DNA from: Jacaranda mimosifolia
Taxonomy: Eukaryota; Streptophyta; Magnoliopsida; Lamiales; Bignoniaceae
Length of the DNA: 64,000 bases
NCBI GenBank assembly: GCA_018894105.1
Contig: CM032119.1
Span: forward strand, 11,115,246 to 11,179,245
Reading direction: 5' to 3'
Made by a program: the position numbers and the translations under genes. The notes beneath the pieces are model-generated. The model saw nothing but the letters and a program-made list of their open reading frames with translations, was not told the origin of the DNA and did no database searches. Shown here one piece after another: positions 11,285-23,830 of this stretch. The stretch's first letter is position 1. Each line of letters starts with the position of its first letter.

Positions 11285-12635
11285 CTATTGCACAATCGTG
11301 TCACAAAACAAATTTTGCTCCCACAATGCGTCCTCTGACATGTCCACATTGCGCTGATATTGTTGTGACGATGAACCTTTATCATCTTTCTCGTGATGGT
11401 CAAGGTCAGTGTATTGCTGGATTATGTCATTAGTGTAAATATGTCTCCGAACAAAGTTATGAAGGACACAACATGCTATGATAATGCAGGATTGCGTGGG
11501 GACTAGGTAGTTTAGCATTAGACCACGAACTATAAGAAATCTTTTCTTTAGAATACCAAAGCAGTGCTCAATGTGGTTACTCATGGTCACATGACACCAA
11601 TTGAATAACTCTCTATGAGTTTGGGGATCGTTGTTCACACAAAGTTAGTCTGGAAGATGATACCTCTCCCTTTCGTATAATGACAAGAAATTGGGAAAGT
11701 TCATGTAGCCGAAATCAACAATGTAACACTTACCCATGATAATGGTAGTTTTTCATTGGCATTAGAGATCATTTAATATGCGAAAGTGTTGTCCGTGTAG
11801 GTAGTATATGTAATTCACCTAGTGATGGCCACGAGAAGTTGTATGCTGGGTTGGATACTGCACCCACAAAGATCCATGCATTATTCGCACTTCATTCATA
11901 GCCAGATAGAACGAACGTGAACATCAGATTGAAATCACAAGCAACCACCATGTTCTATGCAAATATTGCCTTTTTGAAACTATATGTAGACTGCCAGCTC
12001 GTTGGCAACCAAGTTGGGATTATAGTCCCATCTATAGGTCCAATGCAATCCTGAAGCTAACGCATGCATGATATATGGATTACACATAACATATAAATGT
12101 AAGGAAGGACAAGAATTACCTTAAAGTACACATAAAAGTTAAAGTTGTCTTGTATGTACTGAGATACAATATCAAAATTTGGCAGCCTAATGTGTTCTGA
12201 CGCCAATGCAAAGGGCATCGCGAACGATTTTGCATTGCTTTGATATTATTTCCGGCAGGTGTTGGAACCGCTTCTATGCCACTAGTGCAATCCAATCATG
12301 TGAAGAAATATGTCAACAGACTCCTCCAGTGAAGTCCTTGTACTTTAGTGCTTATTAATAAGACCCTAATCCCTGATAATGGAGCACAATAGATGAAAAT
12401 AATACTTGCAAAGGCTTAACTAGTCTTTGAAGTGACCATCGTGGCTTTGCAATATTTCGTTCAACCAATTAAGCCCACAAAACCACAAAGTGCGGCACAA
12501 TACACACAACATCTTAGAAAATGAGCGGGAAGGTGCTTGGTAAAGGTATAAGAAACCACCAAATGCCCGATTTAGATTCCTTCTTACTGCATCGTTGCTG
12601 TCATCAACAGCGTAATCTACCACGTCTTCAAGCAC
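11285..12635 (-). pseudogene. PIF/Harbinger transposase (DDE_Tnp_4 type), decayed
   Basis: Read on the minus strand across several frames, the order is: an N-terminal piece (12635-12420, FGGFLYLYQAPSRSF); a helical part; DCIGPIDGTIIPTWLP near 12040-11990 with the first catalytic Asp; then a block matching 'YVLxGWEGSAHDSRV' that here reads SANNAWIF, so the second Asp is Asn; then GKCYIVDFGYMNFPNFLSLY and ERYHLPD near 11730-11650. The final block is PQTHRELFNWCHVTMSNHI, EHCFGILKKRF and IIACCVLHNFV (11638-11285), which carries the catalytic Glu region. In Harbinger elements this enzyme needs the Myb-like partner protein, whose relic is next door at 12965-13460. Frameshifts, stops and the lost Asp mean it is inactive. 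Confidence 0.85.
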
Positions 12636-12964
12636 ATCATCTTACACATCATTAGGCTGCCATCCAAAATTATCGTTGTCCATCCCTATGTGACATAAAT
12701 ATTCAATCCAACTTTAACGTCAAGTGGAAGTGAATCTTAAATACTAAATACGCATGCATCGAATGAGTAAGGTGATCATGGACACCATGCAAATAAAACC
12801 ATGGCATGTCTAGCATAACAAATAACTAAGTATTCAAACAGAGAGTTCAAATAACGTTTCTAGCATAACATGCAAACACAAAAAAGTAATAAGATGTAGG
12901 CAGCTAAAACAGAGCAGAGGAAGTAGCAGTCATGCATCATATCAAGCTTTGAAGATAGGATCAT

Positions 12965-13460
12965 CTACGCTAGGGGGCGGGCAAGGAACATCCCACGACG
13001 CGTGGGATCCTCAAGCTTAGTCAGAGCATAGTAGAACAATTCATCTAGTAGGTTAGGTATCTCACTCAACTTCTGCACACATATCTCAACAATGGCAATT
13101 GAAGTCAGGTCGCTTTGTGCGGTAATAGCCTCATTAGCACACGTGAAAGAGTGCATGGCAGAGACCACGGCTGGGTTATGTCCCTTTTTCCTACTAGATG
13201 AACTATAGCTTGAGAAGAAAGGCTTGTAAGTGTCCGGAGGGGTTTGGGATGAGAGCGGTGTCGAGTATACACATTCGTCAAGATCATCGCCCAAGCTCTC
13301 CTCACGCTAACATCTATGTCCACTGGACAACAACCCCTATGCGAAAGACTATGCCATACACCCGGTCGCAATCGTAAGCATATATATGACAGTCATCTCT
13401 GGTAGTGGGGTAGTGGCTTACGTCATAATGAAGTATCTCCAGGATTAGCCTACAAGAATA
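12965..13460 (-). pseudogene. PIF/Harbinger ORF1 relic (Myb/SANT-like DNA-binding partner), C-terminal part
   Basis: The minus-strand frame 13294-12965 reads LDECVYSTPLSSQTPP, a serine-rich spacer with KKGHNPAVVSAMHSF, and ends with VEICVQKLSEIPNLLDEL followed by FYYAL, LEDPTRRGMFL. This is the conserved C-terminus of the Myb/SANT-like proteins encoded by PIF/Harbinger elements ('IPDLDEEFFFxALDYLxxNP..ARMFL'). Upstream to about 13460, 'LRLILEILHYDVSHYP' and 'CHIYAYDCDRVYGI' resemble the preceding part. The N-terminal SANT domain should lie at 13460-13870, but I read it only as broken frames. It sits upstream of the transposase on the same strand, the usual arrangement. Confidence 0.6.
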
Positions 13461-13874
13461 GTTGGGTTAATGATTCATTGATTAATTTCATTAGGCATAA
13501 ATTATTTGCATAAGCAGTACAGTTAAATACAGGGTTGACGCACTGCTGTCCATTGAGTCCAACACTTATTAGAAGCATTGATCGAATTATTTTGGCCGTC
13601 CTAACTAAAATCAGTATCGAAAAATAGTAGTTTATGGTAGCTCCGGCATTTTGGCTTAAACCTTCAATTTTTTCCTTAAAGTTGTGCTACGGTGAGTTGT
13701 AGTCGAGGTAAGTCATATCCATCTTAAGCATAAAATCCATCTGTTGTGATGGAGAGAAGTGCAAATCCCCTAAACCCCCTTAAGAATCTCATCATACATT
13801 ATTTGTATGAAGGCATCCTACTATTTTTGGGCAACAACGCATCCTCTTTGTGATAATGGTTAGACATTTGCGAC

Positions 13875-16580
13875 CTATTTTTCATCTATAATCCAAATTA
13901 TAATATCGGCATATACCAACATAAGAATAAATGAAGGTCTTAAAAATACTCACCTAAGTGGCATATATTTTACTTATGATGCATGACAAATAGAAGTTAT
14001 ACAAGCCAAAGACATTATGACTCGAATGAGCAATGCTACAAGTAAGGATCTCATTTTGTAAGTAATAATTGATTGCTTCAATGTACAAATAGAATTTAAT
14101 GTGGCAAATTCATCACAAAAAAGTTTCTACCAATTTAAATTGTTTCTTAATACTTTAATCACATATTTTGATGTTTTTGAAAATTTGGGAAATCAATTTT
14201 GATAGTTCAGACAACACTTCTTGGACACCTAAAGTGTTCTAATTAATGGAAGCTTTTTTTAAGAGTCAATATCAATTGCAGTTGGGAAGTGAATGAATAT
14301 CTACTTCATCAGTTATTCCGTGTGCCATAGTGCGAGTTTTTCCTTTTACTTGAAAAATTAGATCACGAAAAAAGTAATATGATAGATATGATATAATTTG
14401 TGATAATCCCATTTCTTTTACAATGAGAAAAGCATACCTAAATTTATTTAAACATGGAAAAAAATGGAGATCATAGCAGGCTTAAGTGTTCATATCCATC
14501 ACATGTGACAAAAACTAATGCTAAAGATCATTCTAAATTGTCCAACTATATGAATTTGTGCGGAATATTATAAACCAATGTGAAATTAAATATAATTATT
14601 ATACATTTTTGTGAGCATAATCTGTACTCACTTTTGTTTAATGCATAATTAAGTATAAGTAATACCCATTTTTGTGAGGCGTAATTAGTTCTCACTTTTA
14701 TGTAATATGTGGCCGACAAACAACCAACAGATTAGCATGAAAAATGCAGCTACACTACACATATTCAAATTAGAATTGCTAAAATAGAAAAAAGTAAATA
14801 GTTTATTTATTATTTAATATTTACTTGTCAATAACTTGATATTATCATTTCTTGTGCTCGTTTTACTGATTTCCTCTGTTTTAACTAATTTTTCCTTCTA
14901 AATTTATATTTTACTCAATTCATCAATTTCTAAAATCAAACTTCTTCATTTATCATAAATATATGAGAAGAGAAGATTAATCACTGATGCTTGCAATTGT
15001 GAAAGAAACCATACGAACTTGAGGTCAACTTACGGTTTCTTGTTCCTTTCAATTTTCTTGACGGAGGAAAAGATAAAATTTTACAAAATGATTAAAGCAA
15101 CAATAGGTAGCAAATAATAAACAAAATTATGTTTGAAGAAAAACTACCCAAATTACACAATTCTCAGTCCCAAAAAGTAAACATATTTAAAATATTAAAA
15201 TGCTAAAAATGAACACAAATACACTTGCAAGCACATGGTGACCTCCAGAGTATTCCGAGTGCAGGTTAAGTACAATTACGATGATTTTGCTATAAGTTTT
15301 CACCACAAACTTGAAATCGAAAAGAAAAAACTTTCAAATTTTACATAAATAAATTAATAGGAATATATAACTACAAAAAAAGAGAGTGTGTAAGTAAACA
15401 TATTCTAACAGAAAATCTACCATGGATTGCGCAAACAAAGAAATGGGCGACTTGAATCTATGATTTCTTGACGGATTTACAAAGGAGTGAGTGTTCTTCA
15501 TTTTTGGTGTTTTCCAATCTAATATCTGTGTTTTCGAAAAGAAAAGAAAAGACGAAGTTTCCATTTAAATAGGCGCATGAATTAAAATTTTAAAAACTCC
15601 CAAGAAAATATTACAAGGATTCATAACAAAACATTAAAAGGAACAAATGCAATCATACACCAAAACAAAAGTTTATGTTGTTACCTTCTTCAAAACATCT
15701 AGATCTTGAGTAATAACCTGAAAATTTTAGAAACAACATCAAAGTTAATAGATATATGGTAAGAAAAACCATACAAGTAGTCAATAAACATATTTATCAA
15801 CCAATACCAATAGGGACCGATTGAAGGGAGTTATGAATAATGAGAAGAAAGAGAATGAGCGGAGAAAAAGTTATAGTTAGTGGAGAAGTTGCATGTTAGT
15901 TATGGATAATAATTGAAAACTTATTTTAGATTTGTTTATCTTCTAGGGATATTTTTGGCAAACAACATTTTGGTGTAACTTGGTGAAAACCGCCATTTGT
16001 GAGACTAAAAAGCCTTCTCTTTTTATATAGTATAAATGTTGGATTCTTTCTTATTTATTTAAGAATTTTTAATTTATGGTACCAATTTAGTGTATGTTTT
16101 GTAAATTTAAGTATCCTTTCAACTCCTTTGCCTTTTTTCTCTTTCAGGGAGGGGAGGTTTCTCAGTTTTCGTATCTAAATCAACTGTCACTTGAAATATT
16201 ATGATGTATTATTCCTCAATTTTAATTAGTCCCCAAACAACACCTAAAGTTTCAAATTGAAAATAATTATGGTACATCTATTCTATCTAAAAAAAATAAG
16301 ACTTTTACTCTAACAAATGGCGATTTTACACCTAACTACACCAAATTATTGTTTACCCATAATACCCCTATAAGATAGAAACAAGTAACTCTTCCAACTA
16401 ATCTGAACTCCTTTCCTAGTAGTTTTTTCTATCTCTATAATATATATAATTTCTCCTCTAACTAGTTCTCCCTCTTCTTACTATTCATAACCCCTATTTT
16501 CATAAACAATCGTAACAAATTAAGCACAACCACAGTCAATAAATGCTTTATTCAAATTCCAATATCAAATCTCCATAATC
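13875..16580. other. Long AT-rich region with nothing recognised
   Basis: I see no gene, LTR pair or TIR pair here. A right end for the Harbinger element should lie in this region or just before it but could not be identified. Short minus-strand frames (for example 15334-15564) have low-complexity composition and no family resemblance. Confidence 0.45.
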
Positions 16581-16581
16581 T

Positions 16582-16583
<2 letters not shown>

Positions 16584-16641
<58 letters not shown>
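16584..16641. repeat. Compound microsatellite (CT)n(CA)n
   Basis: About 18 CT units are followed directly by about 10 CA units. The minus-strand reading (poly Arg-Glu and Val-Cys) is an artefact of the repeat. Confidence 0.97.
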
Positions 16642-17340
16642 ATGTTGAGAGTGGAGAGCAAGTGGAAAATTCTTATTGGAAGAAAAAAAAAAAAGAGAAG
16701 GTGGAGGCATTGTTTGAGGTATATTCCAAATTTTGTGGACATCTTGAGATAGATATAATTCCTTTCTTGATTAAATGCCATATTTTTTGTATTTATTGGA
16801 GATTCCACATGCTTTAAGTATTTAAGTATTTAACTAATTCGATTAATGTGTATTATAATATTTTCTTGGGATTTTGTTGGAATTTATTTACTTGAGGTTT
16901 TATAAAATTGAATAATAATTGATTTACTTGGAATTTTGTTAAAATTGTAGGCATTTGCATGGTGCAAGAAATTATACGCAACCACTCTAAGGAAGAAGAG
17001 AAACTACTGAATGAGCTTTTTCTTTAGATATTTATAAACTAATAGAGAATTAAACTTCGATATCTTTTATTTAGTTTGTGAACATAAATTTTTTTACCGC
17101 TTTATATTGGGGTTGTATGCATTATTTGATTTTTTAGGCAAAATAACTAATTTTGATGTATTATTAGTTCTGTTAACAAAATTGAATTGATAACTTATTC
17201 CATTTTCATTTGTTCTCTGAGTTTGATAATATAATTTTCTTATGATCGGAAAAATTACTTGGTTATATTTATTTTGTTATATATTGATGTCTTTTCAATT
17301 TAATGGTGCCTTTGTACTATACAATTTTATGTAATATTTT
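16642..17340. other. AT-rich, nothing recognised
   Basis: No coding or structural signal could be supported. Confidence 0.45.
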
Positions 17341-17486
17341 AATTGCATCATAATGACGAAAAAATTTATTATTACGTAATTTATTGATTAATTCTTATTA
17401 TATTGAATGAAAATTTATCAAAATAAAAATTACATTTTATTTAAATAGTACTTATTCGTGCGGGAACCGCGTGCGACAGCCACTAA
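17341..17486. repeat. Dispersed repeat, copy 1, with GC-rich end
   Basis: About 145 bp starting AATTGCATCATAATGACG and ending GCGGGAACCGCGTGCGACAG then CCACTAA. It is similar along its length to 17801-17948. The GC-rich end has a short stem (GCGG/CCGC) a few bases before CTAA, which recalls Helitron 3' ends. Confidence 0.5.
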
Positions 17487-17800
17487 ATCAAAGCCTGGTG
17501 ATTTTTTTAAAATGATATTTATGAGCGTAGTTTTTTATTTTATCTAAAAAGAGCAGGTTGAAAGATAAATAGAGAAAAAGAGCACGAGTATACCAAACAC
17601 TGTTTTTTTTATCAAGTCCTCCTTTTTCTCTCTTTCTCTTTCTGTTTCAATGTATATTTATTTTTATGATTAGCCGTTATCTATTTTTACATTTTTAATG
17701 ATTAGTGGGTTTGACCGCCATACTTGGATGAGAGCTTCGTGCATATTATTAGTTCCATTGACAAACTCATTTCTCAGCAAACTTTATTTGTATAATCTCT

Positions 17801-17948
17801 TAATTGTACTATGATGATTAAAAAAATAATTATTATTATGTAATTTATCAGTTATTTTTTATTGTACTAAATGATATTTTTTAAAATAAAACTACATCAC
17901 ACTTAAAAATTACTTATATAAGCAGGGATCACGTGCAACGGCCGCTGG
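17801..17948. repeat. Dispersed repeat, copy 2, with GC-rich end
   Basis: It starts TAATTGTACTATGATGATTA and ends GCAGGGATCACGTGCAACGG then CCGCTGG. It matches copy 1 in order and orientation, 460 bp downstream, with many substitutions. Confidence 0.5.
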
Positions 17949-18506
17949 TATGTGTGTGTGTGTATATATTATAAGTTTCAATAGGAAATATAATGCACTA
18001 AATTATTTACCCGAGTTACTCAACATAAAATAAATATGTATATAATCATGCCATGACCTCATGACAGCACATGAACTTGAATAAATTCTCATAATGATTA
18101 TCTAATTCATGAAGCTACCATCAACAAAGCACGGATGTAGTAAGCAACCATTTTGGCCCAGCTATTGGAATGGATTCCATAAATCATCACTCCACCTACT
18201 GTGTGACTTATAAATTGGTCTTCTATTTTATATTGATACCATTTTTGTTCTTTTTGAATTATAAAGTAGTTCCTCTATCCAAAGTAGAATCACGTATAAA
18301 TTATCCAAGGAAAAAGCAAAAGCAAAATCAAAATCAATTTTTTTTTTTTAAAAAAAATCCTAATGAAACCAATCATGAGAAGGCTACATTTTACTAAATT
18401 AATTTTTTAAAAGTTTGGCCAAATCACGACAGCCACGATGGTATTGAGTATGTTGGCATGTGCATAATTTGAATTCCCAATGGTTCCGTAGATATAAATT
18501 AGTATC
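17949..18506. other. AT-rich flank of the first Tat element, nothing recognised
   Basis: It contains a short TG run at 17953-17962 and poly-T/poly-A at about 18340. The open frame at 18170-18397 is AT-driven and not recognised as a protein. Confidence 0.4.
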
Positions 18507-18863
18507 TGTAAACATATTAAATTTTTGATCAATTGAGAAGTGACACATGTAAAATAATATATTAAATATTAATTTAAAATTTTCTATTTAAATTTTGGAA
18601 TATATTAAATTTAATTCCAAAAAAATAAATAGTTCATTTTAATTAATAATTTAATATTTATTTTATCAAGCATTGACACGTGTCAAATATGGAGTGTCTA
18701 CATCAATGGACCAATCAAGATATTTGATATTGATATCATCTTTTGATGTTTGATATTATCAAATCAAATATATCTTATATTATCTCTTGATTTTGATATT
18801 GTCTTATCAAAGAGATAACATTTGAAGGAGTTCAAGTCAATCAGAAGTCTTCCATCAAACACC

Positions 18864-18871
18864 TATATAAA
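18864..18871 (+). promoter_or_regulatory. TATA box of the 5' LTR promoter
   Basis: TATATAAA lies in CACCTATATAAAGAGG. The same box is conserved in the 3' LTR at about 28351-28358. Confidence 0.6.
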
Positions 18872-18961
18872 GAGGTGATTCCAGCTCATTTGACACAACA
18901 CAAATTCCAGCAGACGAGAGAAGCTTTGAAGGAGTCTAGCAATTCTCTCAAGCAAATTCAA

Positions 18962-19230
18962 GGAGATCCACGACGTCAGGGTGTTCTTTGCGGAACCCAT
19001 ATATTTTGGCATTTGATTCGAGACTAAGGTGCGAAGCCCCCGAATTGACGTTATTCTATTCAAATCAAATTCACAGAAGATCCACAATGTTCAAAGCATT
19101 TTTCACGGAATTCATATATTTTTAGCATTTGATTCGAGATTAAGGTGCAAAGCCCTCGAATTGGCATTATTATATTCAAATCAAATTCAAAGGAGATCCG
19201 CGACGTTTAAGGCGTTTTTTGCGGAGCTCA
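18962..19230 (+). repeat. Tandem repeat inside the LTR, period about 115 bp
   Basis: Two full units and a partial third begin GGAGATCCACGACG (18962), AAGATCCACAATG (19077) and GGAGATCCGCGACG (19192). Each contains 'CATATATTTT..GCATTTGATTCGAGA.TAAGGTG.GAAGC.C.CGAATTG'. The same array is present in the 3' LTR (about 28450-28735). Confidence 0.8.
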
Positions 19231-19401
19231 AGATTATATTTTGAATGGAAGAATCAGAGGATTAGATTAGAGATAAAATCCACAGTTGATAAATTGATTT
19301 TGATTTTAATTTTATTTGTACAATTTTTTTCTTGTTTTCTAATTTTCATTTTTTCCTTGTTTTGTAATTTTAATTTTAATTTTTCTTGTTCTATTGCATT
19401 G

Positions 19402-20548
19402 AAGATGACTACCTCAAATTCCATAAATGCTAGAGCAAGAAGTATTGGAGTCACCACAAGGAGTATGTCCAAAAACTCACAATCATCGGAGGTAAATCAT
19501 TCAATTGAAGTTGTGGAAAAGGCATTATTGCATGCTATTGATACTAATGAAGGAGGTGGAGACTCAAAGGAAGAATCAATAACATCCACTCTCACTCAAC
19601 CTTAAGTTCCTCAAGCATAGCGCCAGTGACGGTGGCAAGTGCTACAACTTTGGATGAACGAATTGCTAATTTGACAAAGATTATTAAAGGACTAGCAAAG
19701 CATGTCCAAGACCAAGATTCTCAAATCTCCAAGTTGATGAACAAGGTGGATAATGCTGAGACTAGTCGCGTGATGGAGAAACAAATAGAGGCTCAAGATG
19801 AAGTCAAAACATCCACAAAGAGGCAGCCAGTTGAAAATGAAAGCCTAAAACAAAGGAACTGCAAGTTTCCACCGATAGACTAATTCCTGTTGTCCAGCTG
19901 AGGGAGTTTATCATGGGAACTATCAAAGACAAATTTGAAGGAAGCTCTAAGTCATTTATGACTTATTCTAAGCCATATACTCAAAGGATTGACAACTTAA
20001 AGATGCCAACTGGTTATCAACCACCAAAGTTTCAGCAATTTGATGGAAAAGGCAATCCAAAGCAACATGTGGCTCATTTCATTGAAACTTGCAACAATGC
20101 TGGGACATATAGAGATTACCTAGTTAAGCAGTTTGTTCGATCCTTGAAGGGCAATGCTTTTGATTGGTACACTGACTTAGAAGCAGGCTCAATTGATAGT
20201 TGGGGACAATTGGAGCAAGAATTTCTCAATCGTTTCTATAGTACCCGAAGGACAGTTAGTATGAACGAACTCACCAACTCCCGCCAGTGGAAAGAAGAGC
20301 AAGTCATTGATTACATTATTCGTTGGAGAAACTTAAACCTTAATTGCAAAGACAGATTGTCTGAGGCTTCAGCCATCGAGATGTGTATTCAAGGGATGCA
20401 TTGGGGACTTCGATATATTCTGCAAGGAATTCAACCCAAAACATTTGAAGAATTAGCTACTCAAGTCCATGATATGGAGTTAAGCATGTTTGCTAGCGGA
20501 GTAGAAGGGCTGCCAATTCAAGAGCCTCGTAAGTCTAAGGAAAAGTAA
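19402..20548 (+). pseudogene. gag of the first Tat element (Retrotrans_gag domain), broken
   Basis: The chosen start is ATG at 19405, right after the LTR, reading MTTSNSINARARSIG. The frame stops at 19603 (TAA), shifts, resumes at 19626 with a coiled-coil-like part (RIANLTKIIKGLAKHVQD), stops again near 19881 and continues at 19913-20548. The last part holds the Retrotrans_gag fold: [45 protein letters not shown] and [20 protein letters not shown]. Gag forms the virus-like particle that packages element RNA. At least three breaks make it inactive. Confidence 0.85.
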
Positions 20549-21556
20549 GAATTCAAGAAAGGGGGCAAACCTTTTGCTAAGACGCAGAGTAAAGAAGCTA
20601 TGGCGGTGAATGCAACACCCAGCAAGTTTTGTACGAAGGCAGAATACGCAAAGGATGAAAGAAAGGATGTCTCCCAAGAAAGAGGACAAAGAAAATTAAC
20701 TTTAAAGGAGATGCAGACTAAGACATACCCATTCCTCAATTCAGATATCTCTGGAACATTTGATGATTTGCTAAATGCAAATCTCATTGAATTACCTGAA
20801 ATGAAGCGACCTAAAGAAACTGGGAAAATTGATGACCCAAAGTATTGCAAGTACCATCGATTGGTGGGTCACCCAATCCATGATTGCTTCGTATTCAAAG
20901 ATAAAGTGATGCAATTGGCCCGACAAGAAAAAATCTCACTTGAGGAAGATAATGCTTCCTCAAATCATGCTATTATCGAGATTGAAAAGGGCGTACTTGG
21001 TGATCACAACAGTAACATTGCGTGCTACATGATAAGTGAAGAACTGATCTCTTCTAGTGAAGCATGTTTATTTGATGAAGAAAATCATGATGTGATTGAG
21101 GAGTGCATGTCAGCAATGCCTTTCACTGATGAAGACTTGTTGCTTGGCTCCAAGCCCCACAATAGGCCACTGTTTGTAACTGGCTATGCTCGTGAGCAGA
21201 AAATAAATCGAATTTTGATTGATGGAGGCTCTGCAGTCAATATCTTGCCATTACGCGTGTTGAAGGATTTAGGAATCTCCACAGATGAATTGACAAACAG
21301 TTGCCTAATGATCCAAGTGTTCAATCAAGGGGGGCAAAGGGCTCTTGGAATAATAAAGGTAAAGTTATTAATGGACGATATGTTGTCAACGGCATTATTT
21401 CATGTCATAGATGCTAAGATGTCATACAATTTGCTTTTAGGCCGGCCTTGGTTACATGAAAATGGTGTAGTTCCTTCTACTTGGCACCAATGTTTTAAGT
21501 ATTGTCGAGAATGTGTGGTAAAGAAAGTGCTTGGAGATAGCAAACATTTTCACTGA
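20549..21556 (+). pseudogene. gag C-terminus and aspartic protease of the first Tat element
   Basis: After a TAA at 20546 the text continues [21 protein letters not shown] variant zinc-knuckle region [20 protein letters not shown] follows near 20840-20905. The protease lies at about 21170-21500: RPLFVTGYA, then the active site [12 protein letters not shown] with its Asp intact (ID-G-G-S), and the closing [15 protein letters not shown]. The frame ends at 21554. Protease cleaves the Gag-Pol precursor; this copy keeps the catalytic Asp but not an intact precursor. Confidence 0.85.
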
Positions 21557-22870
21557 AGCTGAATCACACTTAGCAGATGCCAAATACTACACTAAAAGTA
21601 TGAAAATCGCCAAGGCTAAAGAACAAGAGGAATCCAAGCAACAAGATGATCTTGATGGAGGAAACAATGTTAAAGACTTGACTCCAGCATGCAGCGGTAA
21701 AGATCACATAAAGAGAGAGTCACCTCTGGTAGGATCTGAGTCATTGAAAGAATTGACATTTCCTCTAACCAAGCTTGATGTGAAGAAACCATCCCCTCAG
21801 CCACTAAAAGGGTTTGTTCGTGCACCTCAAGGAGTCGAGAAGAAACACGGAGAATCTATGCATCTTCAAAATGAGAGTTTCTTTGATCCAAAAGCTTATA
21901 AACTTCTTGTCAAAGCTGAATAAAATCCACAAGAACATTCCATTTTGGGAAAACTCCCTCCTGAGGCTTCTGGAAAGCAAACATATGGGCTTAACACTAC
22001 CCAAAAGATGTTGAAGGAAAAGGGTCATGGTGTTCAAAGCTCTCAAACGGGACTTGGATTTGTCCCTCAGAATCCTATTCATATTGTGATTAGAAGAGAT
22101 AGTAGTAATCATATAGTTGCAGAGGAATTTTCCTCAACAAATGATGTTTTCGATAAAAATGGGAAGAAAGTCCTACGAATCTCAGCTTTTGATAGACTTG
22201 GAAAGTGGCAGCATAAAAGAACCCAAAATAAGAGATTGAATTCATCCAAAATGCCAAAGTATTTGAAGTGGGTTAGCGAACCAAAAAAGCTAAGGAGTTC
22301 AATTCCTTCACGTATGAAGCAGTGCTCTATTTTGAATATATCATGTGGTAAACTTTGAAGGTTAAACTGCAAACTATTATCTTTATACGAACTTAAATGG
22401 ATGAAGAAGACGATAGAGAAAGTGTGGCCTCTTCATATCATATTGTTGATAATACTAGTCGGCCAACTCGTCAAAATACTATAGATCATCTTTTGAAGCA
22501 AATCTCCAGGCTTGTCCACAGCGGTTACATAAGTGAGAAAGATCGTGTCATGAAGATGGTCCATATAAGAAGAAATGATGGACAAACAAGGGCATGCGTG
22601 GAATTCTATAAGATTGAGCCCGTGGAAGAGGATATTGCGCCAGCATACCATATTACTTTGAGTGAAGAATTGTTCGTTGAAGAAGAAGATTCTAAAACTG
22701 CTTCTCCTGAGTTTGAAAAAAGTGTTAAGGCCACTGTAGATGAATTAAAAGATATTAATTTGGGCGATGCCAATAATCTTCGGCCTATCTACATTAGTGC
22801 TTTGTTGACTACTGAAGAAGAAGAAGTATATATTGAGTTATTACGTGAATTTAAAGATGTATTTGCATGA
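21557..22870 (+). pseudogene. Linker region between protease and reverse transcriptase
   Basis: Several overlapping frames (21531-21923, 21945-22358, 22397-22870) join into the charged, poorly conserved region that Tat elements have before reverse transcriptase, ending LREFKDVFA followed by TGA where tryptophan is expected (FAWSY). Breaks lie near 21921, 22356 and 22868. It has no known enzymatic role. Confidence 0.65.
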
Positions 22871-23830
22871 TCGTACAAAAAGATGCCTGGATTAGATCCA
22901 AAGGTGGCGGTCCATCATTTATCAGTAAAGAAAGGAACTCGTCCAGTCAAACAAGCTCAACGTCGATTTTGCCTTGAATTGGTGCCTTTGATTGAAGCTA
23001 AAGTAATTAAGCTTATCGAGGTTGGGTTCATTCAAGAAGTTAAGTATCCAACGTAGATCTCTAGTATTGTCCCAGTAAGAAATAAAAATGGCCAGATTCG
23101 AGTTTGCGTTGACTTTAGGGACTTGAATGGTGCATGTCCTAAGGATGATTTTTCATTGCCCATTGCAGAATTCATGATTGATGCCACCACAGGGCATGAA
23201 GTACTATCATTTATGGATGGATCATTCGGGTATAATCAAATACATATGTCACCAAAAGATGAGGAGTTGACGGCATTTCGTACTCCTAAGGGTATATACT
23301 GCTATAAAGTGATGCCGTTTGGGTTGAAGAATGCTAGTGCCACATATCAAAGAGCTATGCAGAAGATCTTTGATGATATGCTCCACAAGAACATTGAATG
23401 TTATGTTGATGACGTGGTTGTCAAGTCCAAAAGGCGAGAAGATCATCTCCAAGATTTGAGACAAGTTTTTGAGCGCTTAAGAAAATATCAACTTAAAATG
23501 AAGCCATTAAAGTGTGCATTTGGTGTTACATTAGGGAAGTTTCTGGGATTCATTGTTCGTTATCGAGGCATAGAAATTGAGCAAGCAAATATTGTTGCAA
23601 TTTTGAAAATGCCAGAACCTCGAGACATACATGAACTCAAAAGTTTGCAATGAAAATTAGCTTATCTTCGGAGATTCATATCAAATTTAGCTGGTAAGTG
23701 TCAACCATTCAGCCGTCTGATGAAGAAAGACATTCCATTTGAATGGGATGAAGCTTGTAGCAATGCTTTTAAAAGTATAAAAGCTTATCTGATGAGGCCT
23801 CATGTGTTGGTCACACCAATAACCTAGACG
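22871..23830 (+). pseudogene. Reverse transcriptase of the first Tat element
   Basis: Motifs in order: MPGLDPKVAVHHL, RPVKQAQRRF, a stop at a tryptophan position (TAG at about 23056), VPVRNKNGQIRVCVDFRDLN, CPKDDFSLPIAE, SFMDGSFGYNQI, VMPFGLKNASATYQRAMQKI, the polymerase motif CYVDDVVVKSKRREDHL, CAFGVTLGKFLGFIV and the connection region. The YVDD box is intact. A stop at 23651 replaces Gly in LKSLQGKLAYLRRF. It would synthesise element cDNA if intact. Confidence 0.9.

Larger units (their letters stand above)
18507..19398 (+). repeat. 5' LTR of the first Tat element
   Basis: It begins TGTAAACATATTAAATTT, identical in form to the start of the 3' LTR at 27988. The shared sequence runs to about 19340-19398; the end is blurred by T-rich sequence and a small duplication (CTTGTTTTxTAATTTT twice). 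The promoter TATA box is TATATAAA at 18864-18871. No clear primer-binding site follows. Confidence 0.8.

Noticed and set aside
7150..14000. Full-length borders for the PIF/Harbinger element
   Set aside because: I looked for paired GGG.. ends with 3-bp TAA/TTA duplications around the coding relics and found no convincing pair.
16548..16808. Arg-Glu repeat protein on the minus strand
   Set aside because: Produced by the (CT)n(CA)n microsatellite.
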